Shown: positions 8,208 to 15,778 of the stretch, piece after piece
Layout: the number at the start of each line of letters is the position of its first letter
Numbering within the stretch: position 1 is the stretch's first letter
Source: Amycolatopsis coloradensis
GTDB taxonomy: Bacteria > Actinomycetota > Actinomycetes > Mycobacteriales > Pseudonocardiaceae
Assembly (NCBI RefSeq): GCF_001953865.1
Contig: NZ_MQUQ01000020.1
Coordinates: forward strand, 204,126-268,125
Direction: 5' to 3'
Length of the DNA stretch: 64,000 nt
Position numbers and translations under genes: made by a program
The notes under the pieces: model-generated
What the model saw: the letters and a program-made list of their open reading frames with translations, nothing else
Told to the model about the DNA's origin: nothing
Databases searched by the model: none

Positions 8208-9473
8208 TCAGATGCCGAGTGCCTCGCGGACCGCGTCGGCCGAGGCGCTGACGGTTGCCTTCGGGCCGACCCTGTCCTCGATGGCGTCGAGCGTTTTGAG
8301 GCCGTCACCGGTGATCAGCAGGACGATTTCCTCGTCCGGGTCGAGTTTGCCGGTCTCGATGAGCTTCTTGGCCGTCGCGACGGTGACCCCGCCGGCAGTC
8401 TCGGTGAAGATGCCCTCGGTGCGGGCGAGCAGCCGGATGCCTTCGACGACCTCTTCATCGGTGACGTCTTCGATCGCACCGCCGGTACGTTTGACCACGT
8501 CGAGGACGTAGGGGCCGTCGGCCGGGTTGCCGATCGCGAGCGATCGGGCGATCGTGTCCGGCTTGACCGGTTGCACCACGTCGTGACCCGCGCGGAAGGC
8601 CGCCGAGACGGGGGAGCAGCCGGTGGCCTGCGCGCCGAACACCTTGTACGGCGTCTCGTCGACGAGGCCGAGCTGCCCGAACTCACGGAAGCCCTTGTCC
8701 ACCTTGGTGAGCTGGGAACCGGAGGCGATCGGCACCACGATCTGAGAGGGAAGCCGCCAGCCGAGCTGCTCGGCGACCTCGAAGGCCAGCGTCTTGGAGC
8801 CTTCGGAGTAGTAGGGCCGGACGTTCACGTTGACGAACGCCCAGCTCTCCTGCTCGGCGGCTAGCTGGGTGGCGAGCCGGTTCACGTCGTCGTAGTTGCC
8901 GTCGACCGCGATCAGGTCGCCGTCGTACACGGCGGTGGTGAGGATCTTCGCGCGCTCGAGGGTCTTCGGGATCAGCACGACCGACCGCCAGCCGGCGCGG
9001 GCCGCCGCGGCGGCGACGGCGTTGGCCAGGTTGCCGGTCGACGGACACGCGAGTACATCGAAGCCGAATTCGCGTGCTGCGGCCAGCGCGACGGCGACCA
9101 CGCGGTCCTTGAACGAGTGCGTCGGGTTGCCGGTGTCGTCCTTGACCCAGACCTTCTTGACACCCAAGGCTTTCGCGAGCCTGTCGGCCCGGACGAGCCG
9201 GGTGGCGCCGGGTTCGGTGTTGGGGATTTCTTCCACGTTCGACGGAACGGGAAGGAGTTTCTTGTAGCGCCAGATGTTTTTCGGTCCGGCTTCGATGTCC
9301 TCGCGGCGCACGCGGCCGAAGTCGTAGGCGACCTCGAGCGGCGAGAAGTCCTCGGCGGAAACGAATTCGGGGGCGAGTGGCTGCCGGTGTCCCTCTTCCT
9401 TCGACACCAGTTCGACGGCCGGTCCGAGATCCGGGGTCTTGGTGGTGGAGGTCGTGCCGAGGGTTGCGGTCAT
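8208..9473 (-). CDS. thrC: Threonine synthase or MetM-like homologue (PLP-dependent)
   Basis: A 421-residue fold-type II PLP enzyme of the threonine synthase family. The PLP-binding lysine is Lys122 in NPTHSFKDRVV, and the phosphate-binding SGSQL and ACPSTGNLANAV loops are present. Housekeeping threonine synthase makes threonine from O-phosphohomoserine. This copy stands alone rather than with hom and thrB, and is preceded by a clear SAM-I riboswitch, a methionine-pathway control. I recall threonine-synthase homologues in Streptomyces (called MetM) that make homocysteine from O-phosphohomoserine with a sulfur-carrier protein; this gene could be one. No carrier gene is adjacent. Family assignment is firm; the product made is open. 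Confidence 0.88.
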   Translation of the reverse strand: MTATLGTTSTTKTPDLGPAVELVSKEEGHRQPLAPEFVSAEDFSPLEVAYDFGRVRREDIEAGPKNIWRYKKLLPVPSNVEEIPNTEPGATRLVRADRLAKALGVKKVWVKDDTGNPTHSFKDRVVAVALAAAREFGFDVLACPSTGNLANAVAAAAARAGWRSVVLIPKTLERAKILTTAVYDGDLIAVDGNYDDVNRLATQLAAEQESWAFVNVNVRPYYSEGSKTLAFEVAEQLGWRLPSQIVVPIASGSQLTKVDKGFREFGQLGLVDETPYKVFGAQATGCSPVSAAFRAGHDVVQPVKPDTIARSLAIGNPADGPYVLDVVKRTGGAIEDVTDEEVVEGIRLLARTEGIFTETAGGVTVATAKKLIETGKLDPDEEIVLLITGDGLKTLDAIEDRVGPKATVSASADAVREALGI

Positions 9474-9487
9474 CGCGAGGTCCTTTC

Positions 9488-9616
9488 CTCATCTGCCCCG
9501 CCGTGGCGGGCCGGAATTGGCACCGTGTTCGTCAGCTATCCCGCGATCGCGGGATGACAGGCTGACGCCGGTTGCCGGGGCTTCATCGGGCCGTTCCCTC
9601 TGCCCCTCTGGATGAG
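9488..9616 (-). promoter_or_regulatory. SAM-I (S-box) riboswitch
   Basis: Read on the minus strand, the leader contains the S-box core: CTCATCCAGAGGGGCAGAGG, then GGCCCGATGAAGCCCC, GGCAACC, later GGTGCCAATTCC, and closing GCAGATGAG. P1 pairs CTCATC (9616-9611) with GATGAG (9493-9488). A P3 hairpin is topped by TCCCGCGATCGCGGGA, and a P4 stem is CCCGC/GCGGG. The 3' strand of P1 runs straight into the ribosome site (AAAGGA, then seven bases, then ATG at 9473). So the likely output is translational: ligand-bound P1 would crowd the ribosome site and switch the gene off. Confidence 0.92.
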
Positions 9617-9753
9617 CGGTATTCGATTGTCGGCACGCGTGTCATCGCGTCGCCTCGCCAACACCGTACGACATAGGGCTGGCGTGGGGCCACCGTGCCC
9701 GCAACACATCACCGGACAAAGCACACGAGAGGAGGAGTGGCAGGATCGTCACC

Positions 9754-10737
9754 GTGACGACGCAAGCTTCCGCCCCATCGCCGCTGGTCCTGGTTCTCGG
9801 TGAGGAAGAGCTGCTGATCGAACGCGCCATCCGCGCCGCTTCGGACGCGGCCAAAGCGGCCGATCCGACGGCGGACCTCAGCCGGATCAGGGTGTCGGAC
9901 CTCACAGTCCCCGCACTCGCGGAGATGGTCAGCCCCTCGCTGTTCGCCGAGGGCAGGGTGATCGTCCTCGAATCCGCGCACGACATCTCGCAGGAGCTCG
10001 CCGACGGGGTGATGGCCTACGTCAAGGCGCCCGCCGACGGCATCGTGCTCGTCGTCGTGCACAGCGGAGGCGGCCGGAGCAAGGCCGCGAAGGCGCTTCC
10101 CGCGGCCTTGAAGAAGGCCGGGGCGGAGGTCGTCGAGTGCCCGAAACTGACCAAGCCCGCCGAGCGGGAATCCTTTGTCCGCAACGAGGTCCGCCGGGTC
10201 GGCGGGAAGATCGACGGCGCCGCCGTGCTCGCCCTGATCGACGCCGTCGGCTCGGATCTGCGCGAGTTGTCGTCGGCCGCGACACAGCTTGTCGCGGACG
10301 CCGGTGGAACGGTCGATGAACAGGCGGTCCGCCGCTACCACCGGGGCCGCGCGGACGTGAACGGATTCGCCGTCGCCGAGAAGGCCGTCGCCGGGGACAT
10401 GGCGGCGGCGCTGGAGTCGCTGCGCTGGGCGATGCAGCTGGGTGTTCCGTACGTGCTGGTCGCGGACGCTCTCGCCGACGCCGTCCGGACGATCGCGCGG
10501 GTGTCCGGCGCCGGCCGCGGCAATCCGAACCAGATGGCGGGCGAGCTGGGGATGCCGCCGTGGAAGGTGCGCAAGGCGCAGGGGCAGGCCCGCGGTTGGG
10601 GACAGGACGGCCTCGCCACCGCGATGCGGGTCGTCGCCCGGCTCAACGCCGAGGTCAAGGGTGCCGCGGCCGACCCGGAGTACGCGCTGGAACGCGCCGT
10701 CCTGGAAGTCGTCGTCGCCCACGGCACAAGCCGCTGA
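9754..10737 (+). CDS. holA: DNA polymerase III delta subunit
   Basis: Clamp-loader subunit that opens the beta clamp. It is a 327-residue protein with N-terminal PLVLVLGEEELLIERAI and the family's middle segment (VAEKAVAGDMAAALESLRWAMQLGVP). The position between comEC and rpsT is the conserved actinobacterial location. GTG start after GAGGAG at about 9733. Divergent from the thrC-like gene; the promoter of each lies in 9617-9753. Confidence 0.93.
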   Translation: MTTQASAPSPLVLVLGEEELLIERAIRAASDAAKAADPTADLSRIRVSDLTVPALAEMVSPSLFAEGRVIVLESAHDISQELADGVMAYVKAPADGIVLVVVHSGGGRSKAAKALPAALKKAGAEVVECPKLTKPAERESFVRNEVRRVGGKIDGAAVLALIDAVGSDLRELSSAATQLVADAGGTVDEQAVRRYHRGRADVNGFAVAEKAVAGDMAAALESLRWAMQLGVPYVLVADALADAVRTIARVSGAGRGNPNQMAGELGMPPWKVRKAQGQARGWGQDGLATAMRVVARLNAEVKGAAADPEYALERAVLEVVVAHGTSR

Positions 10738-10744
10738 ACATGGC

Positions 10745-10780
10745 GAAGGGCCCCGGCGACACGAGTCGCCGGGGCCCTTC
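10745..10780. terminator. Terminator hairpin between holA and rpsT
   Basis: GAAGGGCCCCGGCGAC-ACGA-GTCGCCGGGGCCCTTC is a perfect 16-bp stem with a four-base loop, placed between convergent holA and rpsT, so it can end both transcripts. Confidence 0.9.
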
Positions 10781-10789
10781 GAAAGCCGA

Positions 10790-11050
10790 TCAGAGAGAGT
10801 TCGCGCGCTTCGCGATCGCGGACTTCTTGTTGGCGGCCTGGTTGGCGTGGAGAACGCCCTTGGTCACGGCCTTGTCCAGCTTCTTGGCCGCGTCCTTCTG
10901 CAGCTCCAGCGCCTTGGCCTTGTCGCCGGAGTCGGCGGCCTCGCGGAACTTGCGGATCGCGGTCTTCACCGAGGACCGGATCGCCTGGTTGCGCTGACGC
11001 GCCTTCTCGTTGGTGGTGATGCGCTTGATCTGCGACTTGATGTTGGCCAC
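10790..11050 (-). CDS. rpsT: 30S ribosomal protein S20
   Basis: An 86-residue basic protein of the 30S body that binds 16S rRNA helices. It starts [20 protein letters not shown] and ends [13 protein letters not shown], the whole S20 family length. The GTG at 11050 is preceded by AAGAGGAGC. Longer upstream frames are open but do not belong to the family. The position opposite holA matches other actinobacteria. Confidence 0.96.
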   Translation of the reverse strand: MANIKSQIKRITTNEKARQRNQAIRSSVKTAIRKFREAADSGDKAKALELQKDAAKKLDKAVTKGVLHANQAANKKSAIAKRANSL

Positions 11051-11235
11051 GGGGGCGCTCCTCTTGAATCTCTCGGTGGTTTCACCGCCGCGCTGTGACC
11101 GGCCCTGCGTGCTCGTGAAAGCGGCGCGGGTTTCCTCCATGACGGAATGCCACACAGCGGTGAAGGGCAAGCTTAACAGTCGTCCTGGGGCCGATCGCGG
11201 CCACCTCCGGACGAGTACCTGCGGTACGGTGATGA

Positions 11236-11370
11236 TCGTAGTGCCTAGGGTTCCGTCGCCTGCCCGTTCAGCGAAACACACAATCAGGGCGGGCGGGACA
11301 GGTCCGAGCGGCACCATCGGCGGGGCTGGAAGCGCCACCGTTCATCTGACGGGACAAAAGCCTGGAGGAC
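11236..11370 (+). promoter_or_regulatory. ykkC-class riboswitch (guanidine-I-like)
   Basis: The leader of the EamA gene carries all three conserved ykkC blocks in order: CTAGGGTTCCG (11245-11255), GGTCCGAG (11301-11308) and GGGACAAAAGCCTGGAGGA (11351-11369), with a GC-rich hairpin between the first two. Subtype 1 senses guanidine; related subtypes sense ppGpp, PRPP or nucleotides. The core here fits the guanidine type best, but subtype cannot be settled by eye. Confidence 0.85.
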
Positions 11371-11407
11371 CGGTGTTTTCCGTGTGCGCGGAAAACGTGG
11401 AAGGTCC
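11367..11407 (+). promoter_or_regulatory. Riboswitch expression platform hairpin over the EamA ribosome site
   Basis: Inner arms GTTTTCC (11375-11381) and GGAAAAC (11390-11396) enclose an 8-base loop. Outer GGACC (11367-11371) can pair with GGTCC (11403-11407), which overlaps the ribosome site GGAAGG (11399-11404) of the ATG at 11411. The left GGACC overlaps the last conserved aptamer bases, so aptamer folding and ribosome-site sequestration exclude each other: an ON switch for translation is the natural reading. Confidence 0.65.
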
Positions 11408-11410
11408 GTA

Positions 11411-12289
11411 ATGAACGCCACCGCCCTGTCCTTCGTCATCATCGCCGCCGTCATCCACACGGGCTGGAACCTGGCCGCCAAGCGGATCCGTCGCGGCGGA
11501 GCCCGGTTCGTCTGGGCCTATTACAGCCTGTCCGCTGTTCTGCTCGCTCCCGTCATGGCGATCTCACTGGCCGTGGAACCACAACGTCCACAATGGACGT
11601 GGCTGCTCGCCGCCGCGGTCACCGCTGTGTTCCACGTCACCTACGGGGTCGTCCTCCAGCGGGGTTACGCCGTCGGAGACCTGTCCGTCGTGTATCCCGT
11701 CGCTCGCGGTACCGGACCGTTGATCTCGGTGCTCGCGGCCGTCGTGCTGCTGGGTGAGCGGCCGGGGCCGATCGGACTGGTGGGCGCGTTCCTCGTGGTC
11801 GCCGGGGTGCTGGTCATCGGGACCGGGCGGGCACCTGTCCACGCCGGCGCGGCGGACCGCGCCGCTCGCCGCAAAGGGGTGGGATACGGGCTTCTGACCG
11901 GGCTCACGATCGCCGCCTACACGCTGTGGGACGCGCATTCGGTCACCGGCCTCGGTGTCCCGCCGATCATCTACTTCGGGACCGGCGCGATCGTGCAGAG
12001 CCTGTTCATGACGCCGTACGCGCTGAAGGACCGCGAAGAGGTCTCGTGGCTCTGGCGTGAGCACAAGCGCGAAGTCCTCATCGTCGGTTTGCTCTCGCCG
12101 GCCGCCTACCTGCTGGTCCTTTACGCTCTCCAGATCGCCCCAGTGAGCCTCGTCGCACCCGCGCGGGAGCTGAGCATCGTCTTGGGTGGCCTCGCCGCCT
12201 GGCTGGTCCTGGGGGAGTCCAACGCCTTCCGCAGGCTGGTCGGGTCGGCGGTGGTGCTGGCGGGTATCACCGCGATTGCGATGGCCTGA
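11411..12289 (+). CDS. EamA/DMT-superfamily transporter under riboswitch control
   Basis: A 292-residue membrane protein with about ten hydrophobic helices in two EamA repeats; the first starts SFVIIAAVIHTGWNLAAKRI, and the repeat end GPIGLVGAFLVVAGVLVIG is typical. DMT carriers export small metabolites or drugs. The start at 11411 is fixed by GGAAGG seven bases upstream. Its ykkC-class leader suggests the substrate is guanidinium or a guanidine derivative if the aptamer is guanidine-I. Known guanidine exporters are the smaller SMR proteins, so a ten-helix relative would be informative. Confidence 0.88.
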   Translation: MNATALSFVIIAAVIHTGWNLAAKRIRRGGARFVWAYYSLSAVLLAPVMAISLAVEPQRPQWTWLLAAAVTAVFHVTYGVVLQRGYAVGDLSVVYPVARGTGPLISVLAAVVLLGERPGPIGLVGAFLVVAGVLVIGTGRAPVHAGAADRAARRKGVGYGLLTGLTIAAYTLWDAHSVTGLGVPPIIYFGTGAIVQSLFMTPYALKDREEVSWLWREHKREVLIVGLLSPAAYLLVLYALQIAPVSLVAPARELSIVLGGLAAWLVLGESNAFRRLVGSAVVLAGITAIAMA

Positions 12290-12311
12290 ACCCATCCGGT
12301 AGGGATTGAGC

Positions 12312-12686
12312 ATGGACGTGCTGAGCAGCAGGGTGCTGATCCACCCGAAGGACCTCGACGTGTCGACGGCGTTCTATCGGGACACCCTGGGCCTGGCGAT
12401 CGACAAGGAGTTCCCCGGCGGGACGGTGTTCTTCGCCGGGAACGGGTCGATCGAGATCGTCGGTACCGGGGAGACCGGCCCGACCCCCGACGTCGCCTTG
12501 TGGCTCCAGGTCCGGGACCTGCCCGCGGCGCTCGGGGAACTCGCCGCGAAGGGGTTGGAACCGGTTCGCGGAGCGCGTCGTGAACCCTGGGGCTTGGACG
12601 AAGCGTGGATCGCGGATCCGGACGGCACCAGGATCGTGCTGGTCGAGGTGCCGCGTGAGCATCCGTTGCGCACCGACCCGCGCTAG
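12312..12686 (+). CDS. VOC superfamily (glyoxalase-like) protein
   Basis: A 124-residue single-module vicinal oxygen chelate protein: SSRVLIHPKDLDVSTAFYRDTLGLAI at the start, LVEV near the end with WIADPDGTRIVLVEV. It may bind a metal and act as a dioxygenase, lyase or antibiotic-binding protein; no function can be read. The ATG at 12312 is taken over an in-frame TTG two codons upstream. It ends four bases inside the convergent methyltransferase gene. Confidence 0.8.
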   Translation: MDVLSSRVLIHPKDLDVSTAFYRDTLGLAIDKEFPGGTVFFAGNGSIEIVGTGETGPTPDVALWLQVRDLPAALGELAAKGLEPVRGARREPWGLDEAWIADPDGTRIVLVEVPREHPLRTDPR

Positions 12687-13270
12687 GCGGCGGGTTTGAC
12701 CGCGCGCAGTTGAGCGGCGAGGGAGGCGCCGAAGCCCGGCGGTTCCCAGGTCCAGGTCTGCAAGTCGGTGAAGCCGGCGGCGGCCGCTTCGTCGGCCAGC
12801 TCGTGCCGGGACACCGGCAGCCACTTCTCGTGCGCCGACAGCAGCAGCCTGCCGCCCGGCCGCAGTACGCGGAACAGTTCGGCGAACCCGGCCGCCCGGT
12901 CCTCCCACAACTGCACGTTGTTGACGGTCAGGACCACGTCGACGCCGTCGTCCGGCTCGCCCGTGGAGTCCGCGGTGCCGCGCCGTAGCTCGACTTTGTC
13001 GCCGCAGCGGCGGCGGGAGCGGGCGAGCATCTCGGGGGACGGGTCGACACCGATCACGCGGCCCGCGTGCCCGGCCGCGGCCTCCAGGCCGACACCCGGG
13101 CCGGGACCCACGACCAGTGCGGTTTCGGCGGACTCGATCGACGCCAGTTCGACGACGCGAAGTTCGGTGGCGGCGTTGCCGTACGCCATCGCCAGGCCAC
13201 CGAACCGGCCGAGCAGTCCCCTGGGATGGCCGAACGTCTTCTCGAGCATTTGGGTCAGTGAATTACTCAT
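12683..13270 (-). CDS. Class I SAM-dependent methyltransferase
   Basis: A 195-residue Methyltransf_11-type enzyme. The SAM-binding motif I is ALVVGPGPGVGLEAAA, motif II is VIGVDPSPEM, then DVVLTVNNVQLW and LFRVLRPGGRLLLS. The acceptor is unknown. The ATG at 13270 (MSNSLTQ) is preferred; the frame is open further upstream but lacks a family match there. It overlaps the VOC gene's 3' end by four bases and is divergent from lepA. Confidence 0.85.
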   Translation of the reverse strand: MSNSLTQMLEKTFGHPRGLLGRFGGLAMAYGNAATELRVVELASIESAETALVVGPGPGVGLEAAAGHAGRVIGVDPSPEMLARSRRRCGDKVELRRGTADSTGEPDDGVDVVLTVNNVQLWEDRAAGFAELFRVLRPGGRLLLSAHEKWLPVSRHELADEAAAAGFTDLQTWTWEPPGFGASLAAQLRAVKPAA

Positions 13271-13383
13271 ACTTCGAGGGCACCACAGCGCGACAAAGGC
13301 CGCATCGGGGATGACCCCCACTCGCACCCGGAGCGGCATGGGACCATAGAGCTGGCACACCCCGACCTTCGCGAGGAAACCCG

Positions 13384-15222
13384 TTGACGACGTTCGCCGA
13401 CACGACCTTCACGCCCCCGGAGCTCATCCGGAACTTCTGCATCATCGCGCACATCGACCACGGCAAGTCGACCCTGGCCGACCGCATGCTGCAGCTCACC
13501 GGCGTGGTCGAGGAACGGGCCATGCGGGCTCAGTACCTCGACCGGATGGACATCGAGCGGGAACGCGGGATCACCATCAAGGCGCAGAACGTGCGCCTGC
13601 CCTGGAAGGTCGGCGGTCAGGACCACGTCCTGCACATGATCGACACTCCCGGCCACGTCGACTTCACCTACGAGGTCTCCCGCGCGCTCGAAGCGTGTGA
13701 AGGGGCGGTCCTGCTGGTCGACGCCGCGCAGGGGATCGAGGCGCAGACGCTCGCGAACCTGTACCTCGCGCTGGAGAACAACCTCCAGATCATCCCGGTC
13801 CTCAACAAGATCGACCTGCCGTCCGCCGACCCGGACAAGTACGCCGCCGAGATCGCGCACATCATCGGCTGCGAGCCGTCGGACGTGCTGCGGGTGTCCG
13901 CGAAGACCGGCGTCGGCGTGGGGGAACTCCTCGACGCGGTCGTGAAGCAGGTGCCCGCCCCGCAGGGCGACGCGGACGCTCCGGCTCGGGCGATGATCTT
14001 CGACTCGGTGTACGACACCTACCGGGGCGTCGTGACCTACATCAGGGTCGTCGACGGCAAGATCACCCCTCGTGAGCGCATCAAGATGATGTCCACCGGC
14101 GCCACCCACGAACTCCTCGAGGTCGGGATCATCTCGCCCGAGCCCAAGGCCAGCAAGGGGCTCGGCGTCGGCGAGGTCGGCTACCTGATCACCGGCGTGA
14201 AGGACGTCCGCCAGTCCAAGGTCGGTGACACCGTGACTTCCGAGCGCAACGGTGCGAAGGAAGCCCTCGCGGGCTATCGCGAGCCGAAGCCGATGGTCTA
14301 CTCCGGCCTGTACCCGGTGGACGGTTCGGACTACCCCGAACTGCGCGAGGCGCTGGACAAGCTCCAGCTCAACGACGCCGCGCTGGACTACGAGCCGGAG
14401 ACGTCCGTCGCGCTCGGCTTCGGTTTCCGCTGCGGTTTCCTCGGCCTGCTGCACCTGGAGATCACGCGAGATCGGCTGGAGCGCGAGTTCGGCCTCGACC
14501 TGATCTCCACCGCCCCGAACGTGGTCTACGACGTCGTGCTCGACGACGGCAAGGAAATCCACGTGACCAACCCGTCGGACTGGCCGACCGGGAACAAGAT
14601 CGACAAGGTGCTCGAGCCGGTCAGCAAGGTGAGCATCCTGGCGCCGTCCGAGTTCATCGGCACGATCATGGAACTGTGCCAGAACAAGCGCGGCTCCCTG
14701 CTCGGCATGGACTACCTGTCCGAGGACCGGGTCGAACTGCGGTACAACCTGCCGCTGGGTGAGATCATTTTCGACTTCTTCGACACGCTGAAGTCGCGTA
14801 CGCGCGGCTACGCGTCGCTGGACTACGAAGAGGCGGGCTCGCAGGCGGCGGACCTGGTCAAGGTGGACATCCTGCTTCAGGGCGAGGGCGTCGACGCGTT
14901 CTCCGCGATCGTGCACAAGGACGACGCCTACAACTACGGCAACCGCATGGTGAACCGGCTTCGTGAGCTGATCCCGCGGCAGAACTTCGAGGTGCCGATC
15001 CAGGCCGCCATCGGGGCCCGCATCATCGCCCGCGAGACCATTCGCGCGATCCGCAAGGACGTGCTCGCGAAGTGCTACGGCGGTGACATCTCGCGTAAGC
15101 GCAAGCTGCTGGAAAAGCAGAAGGAAGGCAAGAAGCGGATGAAGACCGTCGGCCGGGTCGAGGTCCCGCAGGAGGCCTTCGTCGCCGCACTGTCCACTGA
15201 GGACAGCGGCAAGAAGAAGTAG
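13384..15222 (+). CDS. lepA: Elongation factor 4 (LepA)
   Basis: A 612-residue ribosome-dependent GTPase that back-translocates or remodels stalled ribosomes. G1 is AHIDHGKST (22-30), G3 DTPGHVDF, G4 NKID; the C-terminus holds the LepA-specific domain ([12 protein letters not shown]). The TTG start at 13384 is supported by GAGGAAA upstream and by family length. Its position after rpsT is conserved in actinobacteria. Confidence 0.97.
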   Translation: MTTFADTTFTPPELIRNFCIIAHIDHGKSTLADRMLQLTGVVEERAMRAQYLDRMDIERERGITIKAQNVRLPWKVGGQDHVLHMIDTPGHVDFTYEVSRALEACEGAVLLVDAAQGIEAQTLANLYLALENNLQIIPVLNKIDLPSADPDKYAAEIAHIIGCEPSDVLRVSAKTGVGVGELLDAVVKQVPAPQGDADAPARAMIFDSVYDTYRGVVTYIRVVDGKITPRERIKMMSTGATHELLEVGIISPEPKASKGLGVGEVGYLITGVKDVRQSKVGDTVTSERNGAKEALAGYREPKPMVYSGLYPVDGSDYPELREALDKLQLNDAALDYEPETSVALGFGFRCGFLGLLHLEITRDRLEREFGLDLISTAPNVVYDVVLDDGKEIHVTNPSDWPTGNKIDKVLEPVSKVSILAPSEFIGTIMELCQNKRGSLLGMDYLSEDRVELRYNLPLGEIIFDFFDTLKSRTRGYASLDYEEAGSQAADLVKVDILLQGEGVDAFSAIVHKDDAYNYGNRMVNRLRELIPRQNFEVPIQAAIGARIIARETIRAIRKDVLAKCYGGDISRKRKLLEKQKEGKKRMKTVGRVEVPQEAFVAALSTEDSGKKK

Positions 15223-15234
15223 ACGATACTCGCG

Positions 15235-15269
15235 AAAAGGCCGCCCAAAGCGTTACCGGGCGGCCTTTT
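15235..15269 (+). terminator. lepA terminator
   Basis: AAAAGGCCGCCC and GGGCGGCCTTTT form a 12-bp stem around an 11-base loop, with the T-run in the right arm, just after lepA and before the convergent oxidoreductase gene. Confidence 0.88.
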
Positions 15270-15274
15270 CCGTG

Positions 15275-15721
15275 TCAGCGATTCCCGCTGACACGGTTCG
15301 CGGTGATGAAGACGGCCACCCGGCGTTCGGCGGCCATCACGCGGTCGTACTCTTCCCAGTCGTCATGGGTCCCGGTCGCCGCGACGAAGACGTCGCGCAG
15401 CAGCTTGGGGAGTCCGGCGGGGTCGAAGTCCGGGTCCGGGTCGTCCGGGCCGACGAGGTGGACGCGACCCTGGACCGCCGCCCATTCCCAGCCTCGGCGG
15501 AAGGTGATCGTGGCGTGGCCCGCCTGGCGGAACAGGTCCAGCTTCTTCGCTCCGCCCACCGCGACGAAACCGATTCCCGGCGCCTTCGTGACCGGGTCTT
15601 CGATCACCCCGGCGTTGACCACCGACGAGTGCACGGTGCCGTCCGCGCGAACCGTGGCAACGGTCGCGAGTCCGTTTTCACGTGAGGAAAGAGTGCGGAC
15701 GAGTTCGAGATCAGCGGCCAT
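15275..15721 (-). CDS. PPOX-class F420-dependent oxidoreductase-like protein
   Basis: A 148-residue split-barrel protein: LATVATVRADGTVHSSVVNAGV, then GAKKLDLFRQAGHATITFRRGWEWAAVQGRV, which is the flavin/deazaflavin-binding pattern of the PPOX/FDOR group. Members reduce diverse substrates with F420H2 or act on heme/FMN. Cofactor is inferred from the family and from the F420-rich host group; the substrate is unknown. Confidence 0.82.
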   Translation of the reverse strand: MAADLELVRTLSSRENGLATVATVRADGTVHSSVVNAGVIEDPVTKAPGIGFVAVGGAKKLDLFRQAGHATITFRRGWEWAAVQGRVHLVGPDDPDPDFDPAGLPKLLRDVFVAATGTHDDWEEYDRVMAAERRVAVFITANRVSGNR

Positions 15722-15778
15722 GGACCCACCGTAGCCCGCTCGGCCCGGGGAAGGGGCCGAACGAGCGTACGTGGGATC

